Counted from the stretch's first letter, positions 1-10,712 are shown. The stretch: DNA of 64,000 nucleotides from Azospirillum rugosum (GCF_017876155.1 NZ_JAGINP010000014.1:1-64000); one strand, 5' to 3'. The notes: a model not told the origin generated them from the sequence alone. Numbers and translations: made by a program.

Positions 1-20
1 GGGTGGGGGGGGGGGGGGCA

Positions 21-149
21 GTGGTTGCGTTGGGCCCCCCTCCCGACCTCCCCCCACTTCACGGGGGGAGGGGTTGAGCGCGTGAGCGGCGGAGTTCCCT
101 CCCTCGCCGAAGGTGGGGGAGGGTTAGGGTGGGGGCCCAGTGCGACCAC
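21..149. repeat. Intergenic palindromic repeat, family A copy 1
   Basis: The two ends (21-39 and 131-149) are near-perfect inverted copies of GTGGTYGCRYTGGGCCCCC, with CCCTCCC/GGGAGGG blocks between them. The same ends and blocks recur at 4291-4396 and 45719-45841. It lies just beyond the stop codon of the M16 gene at 177. The G-run at 1-18 just before it is low-complexity sequence. No gene is supported in 1-176. Confidence 0.8.
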
Positions 150-176
150 TCCCCCAACTCCCCATTCCCCAACCCC

Positions 177-1622
177 TCAGCTCCCGCCGTCGATGGTCTT
201 GGTCGCGGTGACGCCTTCGGGGCGGCCGACCAGGACGGTGAGGAGGCGCGCGGGGTCGAGCAGGCGCTTGGCGACGCGCTGCACATCGTCGCGCGTGACG
301 GCGTTGATCAGGGCGTCGCGCTTGTCGAGATAGTCGATGCCCAGCCGGTCGCGGCGGACCGACAGCAGGATGCGGGCGATGGCCTGGGTGCTGCTGAACT
401 GCAGGGGGAAGCTGCCGGTCAGGTAGGTCTTGGCGTCGGCCAGCTCCTGGTCGGTGACGCCGCCCTCGGCCATGCGCTTCCACTCCTGCCGCATGATGTC
501 CAGCGCCTGTCCGGCCTTGGCGTTCACCGTGTTGCCGCCGGCCATGACCAGCGCCGTGTGGTCCAGCGAGATCAGGTAGCTGTAGACGCCGTAGCTGAGC
601 CCGCGCTTCTCGCGCACCTCCTCCATCAGGCGGGAGCCGAAGCCGGCGCCGCCCAGGACGTAGTTCATCACGGTCGCCGCGTACCAGTCCGGATCGGCGC
701 GCTTGATGCCGGGCTGGCCCATCAGCATGACCGTCTGCGCGGTTGGGCGCGTGGCGACCAGGGTCTCGCCCAGGCCCTTCGGCTCGGCATCCGCGACGGT
801 GGGCAGCGTGGCCTTGGCCGGCAGGGCGCCGAAGATGCGGTCGACCGCGCGGCCGAGGTCGTCCGGCGTGATGTCGCCCGTGGCGGTGACCAGCAGCCGG
901 TCGCGGCCGAACTGGGTCTTCACGAAGGCGCGCAGGTCGTCCGGCCCGATGGTCGGAAGCGTCTCCAGCGTGCCGCGGATTTCGTCGCCGTAGGGGTGGT
1001 TGGGGAAGGCGGTCGCGTAGAACAGACGCCGCGCGACGTAGTTGGGGTCGGCCTGGTCGCGGCGCAGGCTGGACAGCACGGCGGCGCGCATGCGCTCCAC
1101 CGCCTCCGGATCGAAGCGCGGCTCGTTGAGGGCCAGGCGGGCCAGCTCGAAGGCCTCGTCGCGGCGGTCGCTCAGTGTGCGCAGGCTTCCGGTGAAGGCG
1201 TCGCGCCCGGCGTCGAAGCCGAGGCCGATGGCGTTGTCCTGGAGCTTCGCGGCGAAGGCCTGGCTGTCGTAGGGGCCGGCGCCCTCGTCCAGCGTGCGGG
1301 CGGCGAGGTTGGCGAGCCCGTCCTTGCCCTTGGGGTCGGCCGCGCCGACGCCCTCGAACGCCCATTCGAGCGCGATGATGGGGTTCTTATGGTCCTCCAC
1401 CAGCCAAGCCTCGATCCCGCCGGGGCTGACCACGCGCTTGATCTCGATGGCGTTCGCGGGGAGGGCGAAGAGGAAGAGCAGGAGCGCCAGCACCGGCCCC
1501 CTCACCCCAACCCCTCTCCCACGGAGGGGAGAGGGGCTTGTGAGTGCTGGAGCCGATAGCCCCTCTCCCCTTGTGGGAGAGGGGTTGGGGTGAGGGGTGC
1601 GCCGAAGGCGAAGCAAGCTCAT
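177..1622 (-). CDS. M16 (pitrilysin) family protein without a zinc site
   Basis: A 481-aa protein with the two-domain M16 fold, exported by a signal peptide ending near LFALPANA. I see no HxxEH zinc motif in the N-terminal half. The second half keeps the RGLSYGVYSY block, which carries the Arg-Tyr pair of the non-catalytic M16 subunit. It should pair with the active M16 protein encoded immediately upstream, forming a periplasmic heterodimer of the PqqL/MPP-like type. Its ATG lies one base after the upstream stop (TGAGATG), so translation is probably coupled. Residues 9-42 are encoded by a palindromic repeat (1497-1597). A GTG at 1505 inside that repeat, preceded by GAGAGGGG, is an alternative start giving an ordinary short signal peptide. 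The product class is well supported; the start is not settled. Confidence 0.9.
   Translation of the reverse strand: MSLLRLRRTPHPNPSPTRGEGLSAPALTSPSPLRGRGVGVRGPVLALLLFLFALPANAIEIKRVVSPGGIEAWLVEDHKNPIIALEWAFEGVGAADPKGKDGLANLAARTLDEGAGPYDSQAFAAKLQDNAIGLGFDAGRDAFTGSLRTLSDRRDEAFELARLALNEPRFDPEAVERMRAAVLSSLRRDQADPNYVARRLFYATAFPNHPYGDEIRGTLETLPTIGPDDLRAFVKTQFGRDRLLVTATGDITPDDLGRAVDRIFGALPAKATLPTVADAEPKGLGETLVATRPTAQTVMLMGQPGIKRADPDWYAATVMNYVLGGAGFGSRLMEEVREKRGLSYGVYSYLISLDHTALVMAGGNTVNAKAGQALDIMRQEWKRMAEGGVTDQELADAKTYLTGSFPLQFSSTQAIARILLSVRRDRLGIDYLDKRDALINAVTRDDVQRVAKRLLDPARLLTVLVGRPEGVTATKTIDGGS
1497..1597. repeat. Palindromic repeat, family B copy 1, inside a coding region
   Basis: A 101-bp element with perfect 23-bp inverted ends (1498-1520 and 1575-1597) of the CCCCTCACCCCAACCC type. 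It lies in frame between the codons for a basic N-terminus (MSLLRLRR) and the hydrophobic core of the signal peptide of the M16 gene. Related copies are at 15554-15660 and 17102-17250, both between genes. Confidence 0.85.
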
Positions 1623-1623
1623 C

Positions 1624-3018
1624 TCAACTTCCCTTGTCCTGGAGCGGCAGCAACAGGCCGGTGACGTGGTTGGTCTTGCCCAGCACGGCGCGGGCGGCGG
1701 CGTTCACCTGGTCGGCGGTCACCGCGTCGATGCGCACGGGCCAGTTCTCCACGTCGTCGATGGTCTGGCCGGTGGCGAGCGCCGCGCCCAGCGCCTGGGC
1801 GGGGCCGGTCAGGCTGTCGCGGGCGAAGGCGGCCTCCGCCAGCATGCGCTTCTTGGCGGTGGCGACCTCCTCCTCCGTCACGCCCTTTTCGACGACCTTC
1901 TGGATCTCGGCTTCCAGCGCCGATTCCAGCTTGTCCATGGGCACGCCGGCCGCCGGGGTGGCGCCGGCGCCGATGCTGGACACGTCCCAGGCCGACGGGC
2001 TGTAGCCGAGATAGGCGGAGGTGGCGACGCGCTGGTCGACCACGAGGCTGCGGTAGAGGCGGGAGGTCGGGCCGCCGCTCATGATCTCCGACAGGACCTC
2101 CAGCGGGTAGGCGTGGCCGTCCTTGTCCGTGCGATAGGAGGGGGCGAGCCAATTGCGCCGGATGGAGGGCTGGCGCACCTCGTCGTCGCGCAGGATGACG
2201 CGGCGGGCGGCGCTGATCGGCGGCTCCTGCACGCGCGTGCGCTCCGGCACGGCGCGGGCGGGGATGGTGCCGTAGTATTTTTCGGCGAGCGGCTTCAGCT
2301 CCTCCGCCGACACGTCGCCGGCCACGACCAGGATCGCGTTGTTGGGCGTGTACCAGGTCTTGTAGAAGCGCTCCGCCTCCTCCCGGGTCAGGGTCGACAT
2401 CTCCTGCGGCCAGCCGATCACCGGCGTGCCGTAGGGATGGTGGACGTAGAGGGTGGCGTTGACCTGCTCGCCGATGCGGTCGGCGGGCTCGTTCTCGATG
2501 CGCTGGCGGCGCTCCTCGATGATGACGTCGCGCTCCGGATAGACGACCTGGTCGGTGAGGCGGAGGTTCGACATGCGGTCGGCCTCCATCTTCATGACCA
2601 GCTCCAGCCGGTCGCGCGCCACGTTCTGGTAATAGGCCGTGTAATCCCAGGAGGTGAAGGCGTTGTCGCGCCCGCCGTTCTTGGCGACGATGCGCGAGAA
2701 GGCGCCGGCGGGCACCGTGTCCGTCCCCTTGAACATCAGGTGTTCCAGGAAATGGGCGATGCCCGACACGCCCCGCTCCTCGTCGGCGGCCCCCACCCGG
2801 TACCAGACCATGTGGGTCACCACGGGCACGCGGCGGTTGGTGACCACCACCACCTGCATGCCGTTGGACAGGGTGAAGGTCTCGGGGAAGAAGACGCCCT
2901 TTTCGACCGCGAGGGCGGGGGTGGCTGGGCTGAACGCCAAGGGCGCGGCCAAAGCGACTGATAGGGCGGCGAGTGCGCCGGCCGCGGCGAGGCGGCGGAC
3001 GAGGCTGGAGGCGGACAT
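1624..3018 (-). CDS. M16 family zinc peptidase, catalytic
   Basis: A 464-aa metallopeptidase of the pitrilysin/processing-peptidase family. The inverse zinc motif HFLEH is at residues 89-93, with the downstream acidic stretch (VIIEERRQRIE) expected to supply the third ligand. A signal peptide covers about residues 1-37 and ends near ATPALA, so it acts in the periplasm. Together with the zinc-less M16 protein directly downstream it forms the catalytic/non-catalytic pair usual in proteobacteria. The ATG is preceded by AGAAGG. A strong terminator-like hairpin (3048-3075) lies only about 25 bases upstream of the start, so expression may depend on read-through from the bamF-like gene or on an overlapping promoter. 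Confidence 0.93.
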   Translation of the reverse strand: MSASSLVRRLAAAGALAALSVALAAPLAFSPATPALAVEKGVFFPETFTLSNGMQVVVVTNRRVPVVTHMVWYRVGAADEERGVSGIAHFLEHLMFKGTDTVPAGAFSRIVAKNGGRDNAFTSWDYTAYYQNVARDRLELVMKMEADRMSNLRLTDQVVYPERDVIIEERRQRIENEPADRIGEQVNATLYVHHPYGTPVIGWPQEMSTLTREEAERFYKTWYTPNNAILVVAGDVSAEELKPLAEKYYGTIPARAVPERTRVQEPPISAARRVILRDDEVRQPSIRRNWLAPSYRTDKDGHAYPLEVLSEIMSGGPTSRLYRSLVVDQRVATSAYLGYSPSAWDVSSIGAGATPAAGVPMDKLESALEAEIQKVVEKGVTEEEVATAKKRMLAEAAFARDSLTGPAQALGAALATGQTIDDVENWPVRIDAVTADQVNAAARAVLGKTNHVTGLLLPLQDKGS

Positions 3019-3040
3019 GTGGCCTTCTCGCTTCCGGGAA

Positions 3041-3075
3041 AAGAAAAGGGGCGCTCCCCGGCCGAGGAGCGCCCC
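3041..3075 (-). terminator. Intrinsic terminator after the bamF-like gene
   Basis: Read on the minus strand, a 10-bp perfect stem (GGGGCGCTCC pairing with GGAGCGCCCC, 8-nt loop) is followed by TTTTCTTTT. It follows the bamF-like stop at 3100 and sits about 25 bp before the M16 start at 3018, inside an apparent operon. It could work as a partial terminator or attenuator. Confidence 0.8.
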
Positions 3076-3099
3076 CTGGATAATGGTGCGGCGTGCCGC

Positions 3100-3690
3100 T
3101 TAGAACAATCCTTCCAACGGCGCCTTGCGCTTGCGCTCGATGGTCGGGGTGACCCCGTCGTTGAGCGCCTTGCCCTGGGCCTGGGCCTCGCGCAGGCGCT
3201 GCGATTCCTTCTTCGGGTCGACGACGGAGAAGGGCTGCTCCTGCGTCTGCCAGAACAGCAGCGTATCGATCCAGTGCTTGTCGGCGACGATCAGCTGCGT
3301 CGTCTCCTGGTCGACCTTGTTGCGGATGCCCGGCTCGATGCCGCTCTTGGCGCCGGCCTGGGCGATCAGCGCGGACTCGCCGGCCGTCTTGGCACCGCCG
3401 GTCGTCGCCAGGGCGCGCGAGGAACCGCCGAACACGCTGGCCGCGGCGACGGCGGTGGCGGTGGCGTCCTGCGGGCGGGGCGCGCCGGGGCGCGGCGGCG
3501 GCAGGTTGCTCATGCTCGGCGGCAGGGTGAGCGGTGCGCGGGACACGACGGAGAACTCGTCCGGGCTGGTGCGGTCGAGGCCGATGGAGCGGCGCACGTC
3601 GGTGCAGCCGGCGAGCGCCAGCGCGACAAGCGCCAGACCCAGCATCGGGGCCCGGCTGCGCCGCAGGGCGGAGGAGGCGGTGGAGAACAT
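3100..3690 (-). CDS. bamF: DUF3035 lipoprotein, BamF-like
   Basis: A 196-aa lipoprotein. The signal peptide ends in the lipobox LALAGC, and the conserved block DEFSVVSRAPLTLPP follows shortly after, as in the alphaproteobacterial DUF3035 family. Members of that family have been described as BamF, a lipoprotein subunit of the outer-membrane beta-barrel assembly machine. Alanine-rich low-complexity sequence follows, and the C-terminus is basic (ERKRKAPLEGLF). ATG 3690 is chosen because it places the signal peptide at the N-terminus; an in-frame upstream start would add 12 basic residues. It sits between lspA, which encodes the peptidase that matures lipoproteins, and the M16 pair. The family is well supported; the BamF role is taken from family knowledge. 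Confidence 0.8.
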   Translation of the reverse strand: MFSTASSALRRSRAPMLGLALVALALAGCTDVRRSIGLDRTSPDEFSVVSRAPLTLPPSMSNLPPPRPGAPRPQDATATAVAAASVFGGSSRALATTGGAKTAGESALIAQAGAKSGIEPGIRNKVDQETTQLIVADKHWIDTLLFWQTQEQPFSVVDPKKESQRLREAQAQGKALNDGVTPTIERKRKAPLEGLF

Positions 3691-3755
3691 CGTCACGATC
3701 AAGTCCCGTCGTCTGTCAGGCCGCATCCCTTATAGCGGCTCCGTCGCGTGATCTA

Positions 3756-4259
3756 TTACGACTTTTCGCGGCCGGCGAACAGCCCGTCGATGACCAGAAG
3801 GGCGACTCCGACGCTGATTCCGCTGTCGGCGACGTTGAAAGCCCAGAAATGCCACCCCCCGATATGGAAATCGAGGAAGTCGGCGACCGCGCCGAAGCGG
3901 AAGCGGTCGATGACGTTGCCGATGGCCCCGCCGATGACCATGCCGATGGCCAGCGCCACGAAGCGCCGCTCCGCCTGGCGCAGCCACAGCAGCATCGCCA
4001 CCACGATGGCCAGCGCCACCGCGCTCAGCACATAAGGCATAAAGGCGTAGGAGCTGCCGAAGGTGCCGAAGCTGACCCCGGTGTTCCAGGCCATCACGAG
4101 GTTGAAGAAGGGCGTGACCTCGACGACGTGCGGGTAGGGCTGCATGACCACGTCGAGGATCCACCATTTGGTGAGCTGGTCGAGAACGACCACCACCGCG
4201 GCGACGATCAGTCCGAAGACCGTGAAGCTGCGGGTTCCGGACGCGGAGAGGGTGCTCAT
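3756..4259 (-). CDS. lspA: Lipoprotein signal peptidase (signal peptidase II)
   Basis: A 167-aa inner-membrane aspartyl peptidase that removes the signal peptide of diacylglyceryl-modified prolipoproteins. Four hydrophobic segments are visible. The two catalytic aspartates lie in GNVIDR and FNVADSGI, the family motifs. ATG 4259 (MSTLSASG) is chosen: the reading frame stays open further upstream only because it runs through the palindromic repeat at 4291-4396, which yields low-complexity sequence typical of spurious extension. ileS upstream and the DUF3035 lipoprotein downstream lie on the same strand, a common alphaproteobacterial order. Confidence 0.96.
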   Translation of the reverse strand: MSTLSASGTRSFTVFGLIVAAVVVVLDQLTKWWILDVVMQPYPHVVEVTPFFNLVMAWNTGVSFGTFGSSYAFMPYVLSAVALAIVVAMLLWLRQAERRFVALAIGMVIGGAIGNVIDRFRFGAVADFLDFHIGGWHFWAFNVADSGISVGVALLVIDGLFAGREKS

Positions 4260-4290
4260 GAGGGGGCTCCGAAGGGTTGTTGCCCAGGAC

Positions 4291-4396
4291 GTGGTTGCGC
4301 TGGGCCCCCACCCTAACCCTCCCCCATCTTCGACGGGGGAGGGGATTTCTCCTCCCCCCGCGAAGTGGGGGGAGGTCGGGAGGGGGGCCCAGCGCA
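4291..4396. repeat. Intergenic palindromic repeat, family A copy 2
   Basis: A 106-bp imperfect palindrome between ileS and lspA. Its left end GTGGTTGCGCTGGGCCCC matches the ends of the copies at 21-149 and 45719-45841; the right inverted end is shortened to 14 bp (GGGGGCCCAGCGCA). On mRNA it would form a long GC-rich stem between the two genes. Confidence 0.8.
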
Positions 4397-4413
4397 GGCG
4401 CTGTCCTAGGACC

Positions 4414-7269
<2,856 letters not shown>

Positions 7270-7425
7270 CGGGGGGTGTTTCCTGAAACCTGGAGCAGAA
7301 CCGTCGGGCGGCGGCGGTCAGGCCCCCGACACACGCATGAAGGCAGTCCCGGCCCCCCTCAGGAGGCCGGGTTGGTAATTCGCGCCGTGCGCGTCATGAC
7401 CCACGCCGAAACTGTCATGGCGCGG

Positions 7426-7453
7426 ATATTAGCCGTGTGTGCGGTGCGGTCAA
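7426..7453 (-). promoter_or_regulatory. Predicted sigma-70 promoter of ileS
   Basis: On the minus strand TTGACC (7448-7453), a 16-bp spacer and TAATAT (7426-7431), with transcription expected to start near 7419. The leader of about 150 nt contains a GC hairpin (CCCGGCC pairing with GGCCGGG, 7348-7371) that has no U-run. I see no T-box features. Confidence 0.65.
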
Positions 7454-7488
7454 GGCGCGGTGCCCGCCACCGGGGCAATTGCCGTGAC

Positions 7489-8187
7489 TCAGTCGAAGCT
7501 GGACTTGCCGCCGTGGGCGGCGGACCAGCCGACCGGGTCGTTCAGGAACTTCTCCACCTCGGTCAGCGTGTTGGCGTCGAAATACTGGTTGTCGCGGGCG
7601 ACCTTCAGCACGTCCCACCAGGTGCACAGCTCGTGCAGGCGGACGCCGATCTTCTCCATGTTGGTCTTCGACTGCGGGAAGATGCCGTAGTGGAAGATGA
7701 CGAAGCTGTCGGTCACCACCGCGCCGCCGTTGCGCAGCGCCGTGACGAAGTTCTCCTTGCTCTTGCCGTCGGTCGCCAGGTCCTCGACCAGGATGACGCG
7801 CTGGCCCTCGGTCAGCAGGCCCTCGATCTGGGCGTTGCGGCCGAAGCCCTTGGGCTTCTTGCGGACATACTGCATGGGCAGTTCCAGCCGCTCCGCGATC
7901 CAGGCGGCGAAGGGGATGCCCGCCGTCTCGCCGCCGGCCACCGCGTCGATGCTCTCGTAGCCGACCTCGCGCAGGATGGTCGCGACGGCGAAGTCCATCA
8001 GCGCCTTGCGGGCGCGCGGGAAGGACACGATGCGCCGGCAGTCGGTGTAGACCGGGCTCGCCCAGCCCGAGGTGAAGATGAAGGGCTGGTCGGCGTTGAA
8101 GTGCAGCGCCTTGATCTCCAGCAGGATCTTGGCCGCGGTGGCGGCGATGGTTTCCCGATCGGGAAGGGCGGCGGACGCGGTGGTCAT
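7489..8187 (-). CDS. pyrE: Orotate phosphoribosyltransferase
   Basis: A 232-aa enzyme joining orotate and PRPP to give OMP in pyrimidine synthesis. The PRPP-binding loop is VILVEDLATDGKSK, a variant of the usual D-D/E-x-x-T-T-G loop seen in some alphaproteobacterial PyrE proteins. Other matches are FTSGWASPVYTDCR near the N-terminus (orotate site) and AGGETAGIPFA. ATG 8187 gives the normal family length; the frame stays open upstream but without similarity. It is followed on the same strand by ileS after 219 bp that include the ileS promoter, so the two are probably separate units. Confidence 0.92.
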   Translation of the reverse strand: MTTASAALPDRETIAATAAKILLEIKALHFNADQPFIFTSGWASPVYTDCRRIVSFPRARKALMDFAVATILREVGYESIDAVAGGETAGIPFAAWIAERLELPMQYVRKKPKGFGRNAQIEGLLTEGQRVILVEDLATDGKSKENFVTALRNGGAVVTDSFVIFHYGIFPQSKTNMEKIGVRLHELCTWWDVLKVARDNQYFDANTLTEVEKFLNDPVGWSAAHGGKSSFD

Positions 8188-8263
8188 GGAGGTACGGCTC
8201 CCGGGCAGGGTCAATCTGCCCCGTGTGTAGCCCCCCGGCGGGCGAATCGCAATGGGGGCGGGC

Positions 8264-8292
8264 TTGCCGAAACGCCGGATCCGCGGTAGGTA
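8264..8292 (+). promoter_or_regulatory. Predicted promoter of the mazEF-type pair
   Basis: TTGCCG (8264-8269), a 17-bp spacer and TAGGTA (8287-8292) lie about 30 bp upstream of the antitoxin start. A strong ribosome binding site, AAGGAGGT, lies at about 8307-8314. Confidence 0.45.
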
Positions 8293-8322
8293 ATGAGGTA
8301 AAGAGTAAGGAGGTAAGCGGCG

Positions 8323-8577
8323 ATGGGCATGATCCGCAACGCCAAGGTCACGGAAAAAGGGCAGGTCACAATCCCTGTGGAGATCCGCCGCATGCTGGGG
8401 ATCGACGAGGGCGGCGGGCCGGTGACGTTCCGGGAGGAAAACGGCGTCGTGACCATCCAGTCCGCCCGGAAGCCGACCCTGCGTGAACTCGTTGCCGGAT
8501 TCGATCCGGACCGGCATCGGCATGCGCCGGAGGAGCGGCTGTGGGACGACGCGCCCAAGGGGCGTGAAACCTTATGA
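8323..8577 (+). CDS. AbrB/MazE-type antitoxin
   Basis: An 84-aa protein with an N-terminal swapped-hairpin AbrB domain: VTEKGQVTIPVEIRRMLGI is the classic signature, at about residues 8-27. The acidic, less ordered C-terminal half (ELVAGFDPDRHRHAPEERLW) should wrap the toxin. ATG 8323 is preferred because the strong AAGGAGGT lies 8-9 bases before it; a second ATG at 8329 is too far away. Its stop overlaps the toxin start (ATGA), so the pair is translationally coupled. Such antitoxins usually repress their own promoter. Confidence 0.9.
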   Translation: MGMIRNAKVTEKGQVTIPVEIRRMLGIDEGGGPVTFREENGVVTIQSARKPTLRELVAGFDPDRHRHAPEERLWDDAPKGRETL

Positions 8578-8915
8578 CTACCTATGTTCCTGACGCGGGG
8601 GATATCGTCTGGATCGACCTCAGCCCGCAGGCCGGCCAGGAAACCGCTTTCCGCCATCCGGCCGTGGTGCTGACGCCGGCCTACTACAGCGTGGCGACCG
8701 GCCTGTCGCTGATCGTGCCGATGACGACCAAGGCGAAGGGCGGCACGTTCGAGGTGCCGATGCGCGGGGCCAGGAAGGCCAAGGGCGTCGTGCTGGCCAA
8801 CGAACTGCGCACCGTCGACTACGCCGCGCGCCGGGTCGAGAAATTCGACCAGTGCCCCCCGGACGTGCTCCAGCACATCCGCGACATCGGCGAGGCGCTG
8901 GTCCGGGGCGAATAG
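8574..8915 (+). CDS. MazF/PemK-type toxin endoribonuclease
   Basis: A 113-aa protein of the MazF/PemK/Kid fold. The N-terminus carries GDIVWIDLSPQAGQE, followed by HPAVVLTP, the standard first strands and loop of sequence-dependent mRNA interferases. The middle (LIVPMTTKAKGG) and the LANELRTVDYAARRV stretch also match family positions. It overlaps the antitoxin gene by 4 bp. It is convergent with the DUF29 gene. The target sequence cannot be predicted from the protein. Confidence 0.9.
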   Translation: MTTYVPDAGDIVWIDLSPQAGQETAFRHPAVVLTPAYYSVATGLSLIVPMTTKAKGGTFEVPMRGARKAKGVVLANELRTVDYAARRVEKFDQCPPDVLQHIRDIGEALVRGE

Positions 8916-8938
8916 CCTTGCTTCGCGGGCGGAGTCGG

Positions 8939-9421
8939 TCACGCCAGCCCGTGGCGGTTGGCCGGATAGAAATCGTCGTCCAGGATTTGGTCGAGCGTGT
9001 AAGGGCAGTCGGTGGGCAGGGAGTCGGACGCCACGCCGTCGAACAGTTCGAGGGCCTTGGCCGCCAGCTTGCGCCCCTCCCGCCAGGCTTTCGGCAGAAG
9101 GTCGGGCGCCTTGCGCGCGAGCGTGCCGCTTTCCTCCAGAGCGAGTGTCGCCCGGCTACGCTGCTCCACCACGCTGAGGATCCACTTGTTGCGCGGTGCC
9201 GGGGCGGGGGAATGCTCCAGCTTCAGGAGATGCTCGATCACACGGGTCAGGGCGCTGACGAGTGCGCTTTCTTCGCTGCGGCCCAAGCTTTCGACTTCCT
9301 CCGCCAGATGCTCCAGGTCCAGCTCGGAGTTGACGCGCGTCTCGGCCATCCGGCGCAGGGCGGAGGCCTGCTCCTGGGTCCAGGCGTACCAGTCGGTGTC
9401 GTAGAGGCGGCCGTCGGGCAT
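8939..9421 (-). CDS. DUF29 family protein
   Basis: A 160-aa soluble protein matching the DUF29 family: the YDTDWYAWTQEQASALRR opening, the LDLEHLAEEVESLGRSE block and the IEHLLKLEHSPAPAPRNKW stretch are typical. The family is abundant in cyanobacteria and alphaproteobacteria, often in several copies, and has no established function. No signal peptide or membrane segment is visible. It lies alone between the toxin-antitoxin pair and the 58-codon gene upstream of it. No role is proposed. Confidence 0.85.
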   Translation of the reverse strand: MPDGRLYDTDWYAWTQEQASALRRMAETRVNSELDLEHLAEEVESLGRSEESALVSALTRVIEHLLKLEHSPAPAPRNKWILSVVEQRSRATLALEESGTLARKAPDLLPKAWREGRKLAAKALELFDGVASDSLPTDCPYTLDQILDDDFYPANRHGLA

Positions 9422-9489
9422 GGCGACCCTCGCGATTGCTTGGACTCAGGATAACGGTGGAAAGCGCCGGCTGTCCACCGGGCGCCTTA

Positions 9490-9666
9490 TCACTTCGCCG
9501 GCAGGTTCAGGCGGATGCAGCGGGTCAGCACGGTGTTGCCGGTCATCTCGCGGTAGACCTGCGTGATGACCGGTTCGGCCGCCTTGCACTGGTCCAGCGT
9601 GTCGAAGTCGATGGTGGTCGGGCCGCCCTGGTTCAGGATGAACATCAGCAGGATCACGCGCTCCAT
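9490..9666 (-). CDS. Small protein of 58 aa downstream of ribF, unknown
   Basis: A short frame of 58 codons beginning MERVILLMFILNQGG and ending CIRLNLPAK. A purine-rich ribosome binding site (GGAGGGGGAGGAAG) lies immediately before its ATG at 9666. The start is only 18 bases after the ribF stop on the same strand, so it is likely cotranscribed with ribF. The first dozen residues are hydrophobic, resembling an uncleaved anchor or short signal. Two cysteines (residues 27 and 50) are spaced as if for a disulfide. I do not recognise a family. The binding site, the spacing and GC-biased third positions support it as a real gene. Confidence 0.65.
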   Translation of the reverse strand: MERVILLMFILNQGGPTTIDFDTLDQCKAAEPVITQVYREMTGNTVLTRCIRLNLPAK

Positions 9667-9684
9667 CGCTTCCTCCCCCTCCGC

Positions 9685-10626
9685 TCAGCCCTTCGCCAGC
9701 ACGGCCCGCGCGGCGGCGGCGTCCTGGACGATCTGGTCCTTCAGCTCCGCGAAGCTGCCGAACTTGCGCTCCGGGCGCAAGAAGTCGATGAGCTGCACGC
9801 GCAGGTGCTGGCCATAGAGGTCGCCGTCGAAGTCGAACAGGTGCGTCTCCAGCCGCTCCACCGTGCCGCCGACGGTCGGGCGGCGGCCCAGGTTGGCGAC
9901 GCCGTCGCGCCAGACCGTGGCCGGGCCGTGGTCCACGCCGGTCCGCACCGCGTAGACGCCGAAGGCCGGGCGCAGGTAGTCGGCCAGTTCCACGTTGGCG
10001 GTGGGGAAGCCGATGGTGCGGCCCTTGTGGTCGCCATGCTCCACGCGGCCCTCGATCTCCCAGGGGGAGCCCAGAAGGCGCGCCGCCTCGCGCGGGTTGC
10101 CGGCGACCAGCGCGTCGCGGATGCGGGTGGAGGAGTAGACGCCGCCCGCCTCGTCGGCGATCGTGCCGACCTCCGTCACGTCGAAGCCGTGCTCCGCGCC
10201 GGCCTGCTTCAGCAGGGCCGGGTCGCCGCGGCGGCCGTGGCCGAACAGGAAGTCGTAGCCGCAGACGACGTGCCGCACGCCCAGGCCCCGCACCAGATCG
10301 TCCTCGATGAAGGCCTCGGCGGACTTGTGCAGGAAGCTGTCGTCGAAATGGCAGACGAACAGCAGGTCGACGCCCAACGCCTCGATGTGGCGGGCCTTCA
10401 CGCGGAAGGGCGACAGGCGGAAGGGCGCGTCGGCCGGGCGGAAGACGGAACGCGGGTGCGGCTCGAAGGTCAGCACCGCCGACGGCGCGCCGAGGTCGCG
10501 GGCGATCCGCTGGGCGGTGCCGATCACCGCCTGGTGACCGCGGTGCACCCCGTCGAAGTTGCCCAGCGCCACAACGGCCCCTCGGGCGTCGGCCGGCAGG
10601 TCGGCGGTGTGTCGGAACAATCGCAT
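9685..10626 (-). CDS. ribF: Bifunctional riboflavin kinase / FAD synthetase
   Basis: A 313-aa enzyme making FMN from riboflavin and FAD from FMN. The N-terminal nucleotidyltransferase domain begins with VVALGNFDGVHRGHQAVI, containing the HxGH-like ATP motif, and continues with VLTFEPHPR and VCGYDFLFGHGR. The C-terminal flavokinase domain shows GRTIGFPTANVEL and VYAVR. ATG 10626 fits the family N-terminus (MRLFRHTADLP). A candidate promoter is at 10713-10741. The 58-codon gene follows after 18 bp. Confidence 0.97.
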   Translation of the reverse strand: MRLFRHTADLPADARGAVVALGNFDGVHRGHQAVIGTAQRIARDLGAPSAVLTFEPHPRSVFRPADAPFRLSPFRVKARHIEALGVDLLFVCHFDDSFLHKSAEAFIEDDLVRGLGVRHVVCGYDFLFGHGRRGDPALLKQAGAEHGFDVTEVGTIADEAGGVYSSTRIRDALVAGNPREAARLLGSPWEIEGRVEHGDHKGRTIGFPTANVELADYLRPAFGVYAVRTGVDHGPATVWRDGVANLGRRPTVGGTVERLETHLFDFDGDLYGQHLRVQLIDFLRPERKFGSFAELKDQIVQDAAAARAVLAKG

Positions 10627-10712
10627 GCGTGCACGCCCTGATGTCTGCGGGCCGTCTTCGGCCCCCGAAACGACGGCGGCCCGCCGGTGGGCGGGCCAAT
10701 GCCTCGGGCGAC

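Noticed and set aside
1..18. G-homopolymer as a G-quadruplex or origin element
   Set aside because: It is at the very edge of the window next to a GC-rich repeat; it could be an ordinary low-complexity run or a sequencing or assembly artefact.
7270..7425. T-box or attenuator leader of ileS
   Set aside because: No T-box motif or terminator U-run; such leaders are not expected in alphaproteobacteria.
8323..9421. Toxin-antitoxin pair plus DUF29 as a three-gene defence island
   Set aside because: DUF29 is on the opposite strand, convergent, with no shared promoter; no other mobile or defence gene lies near.
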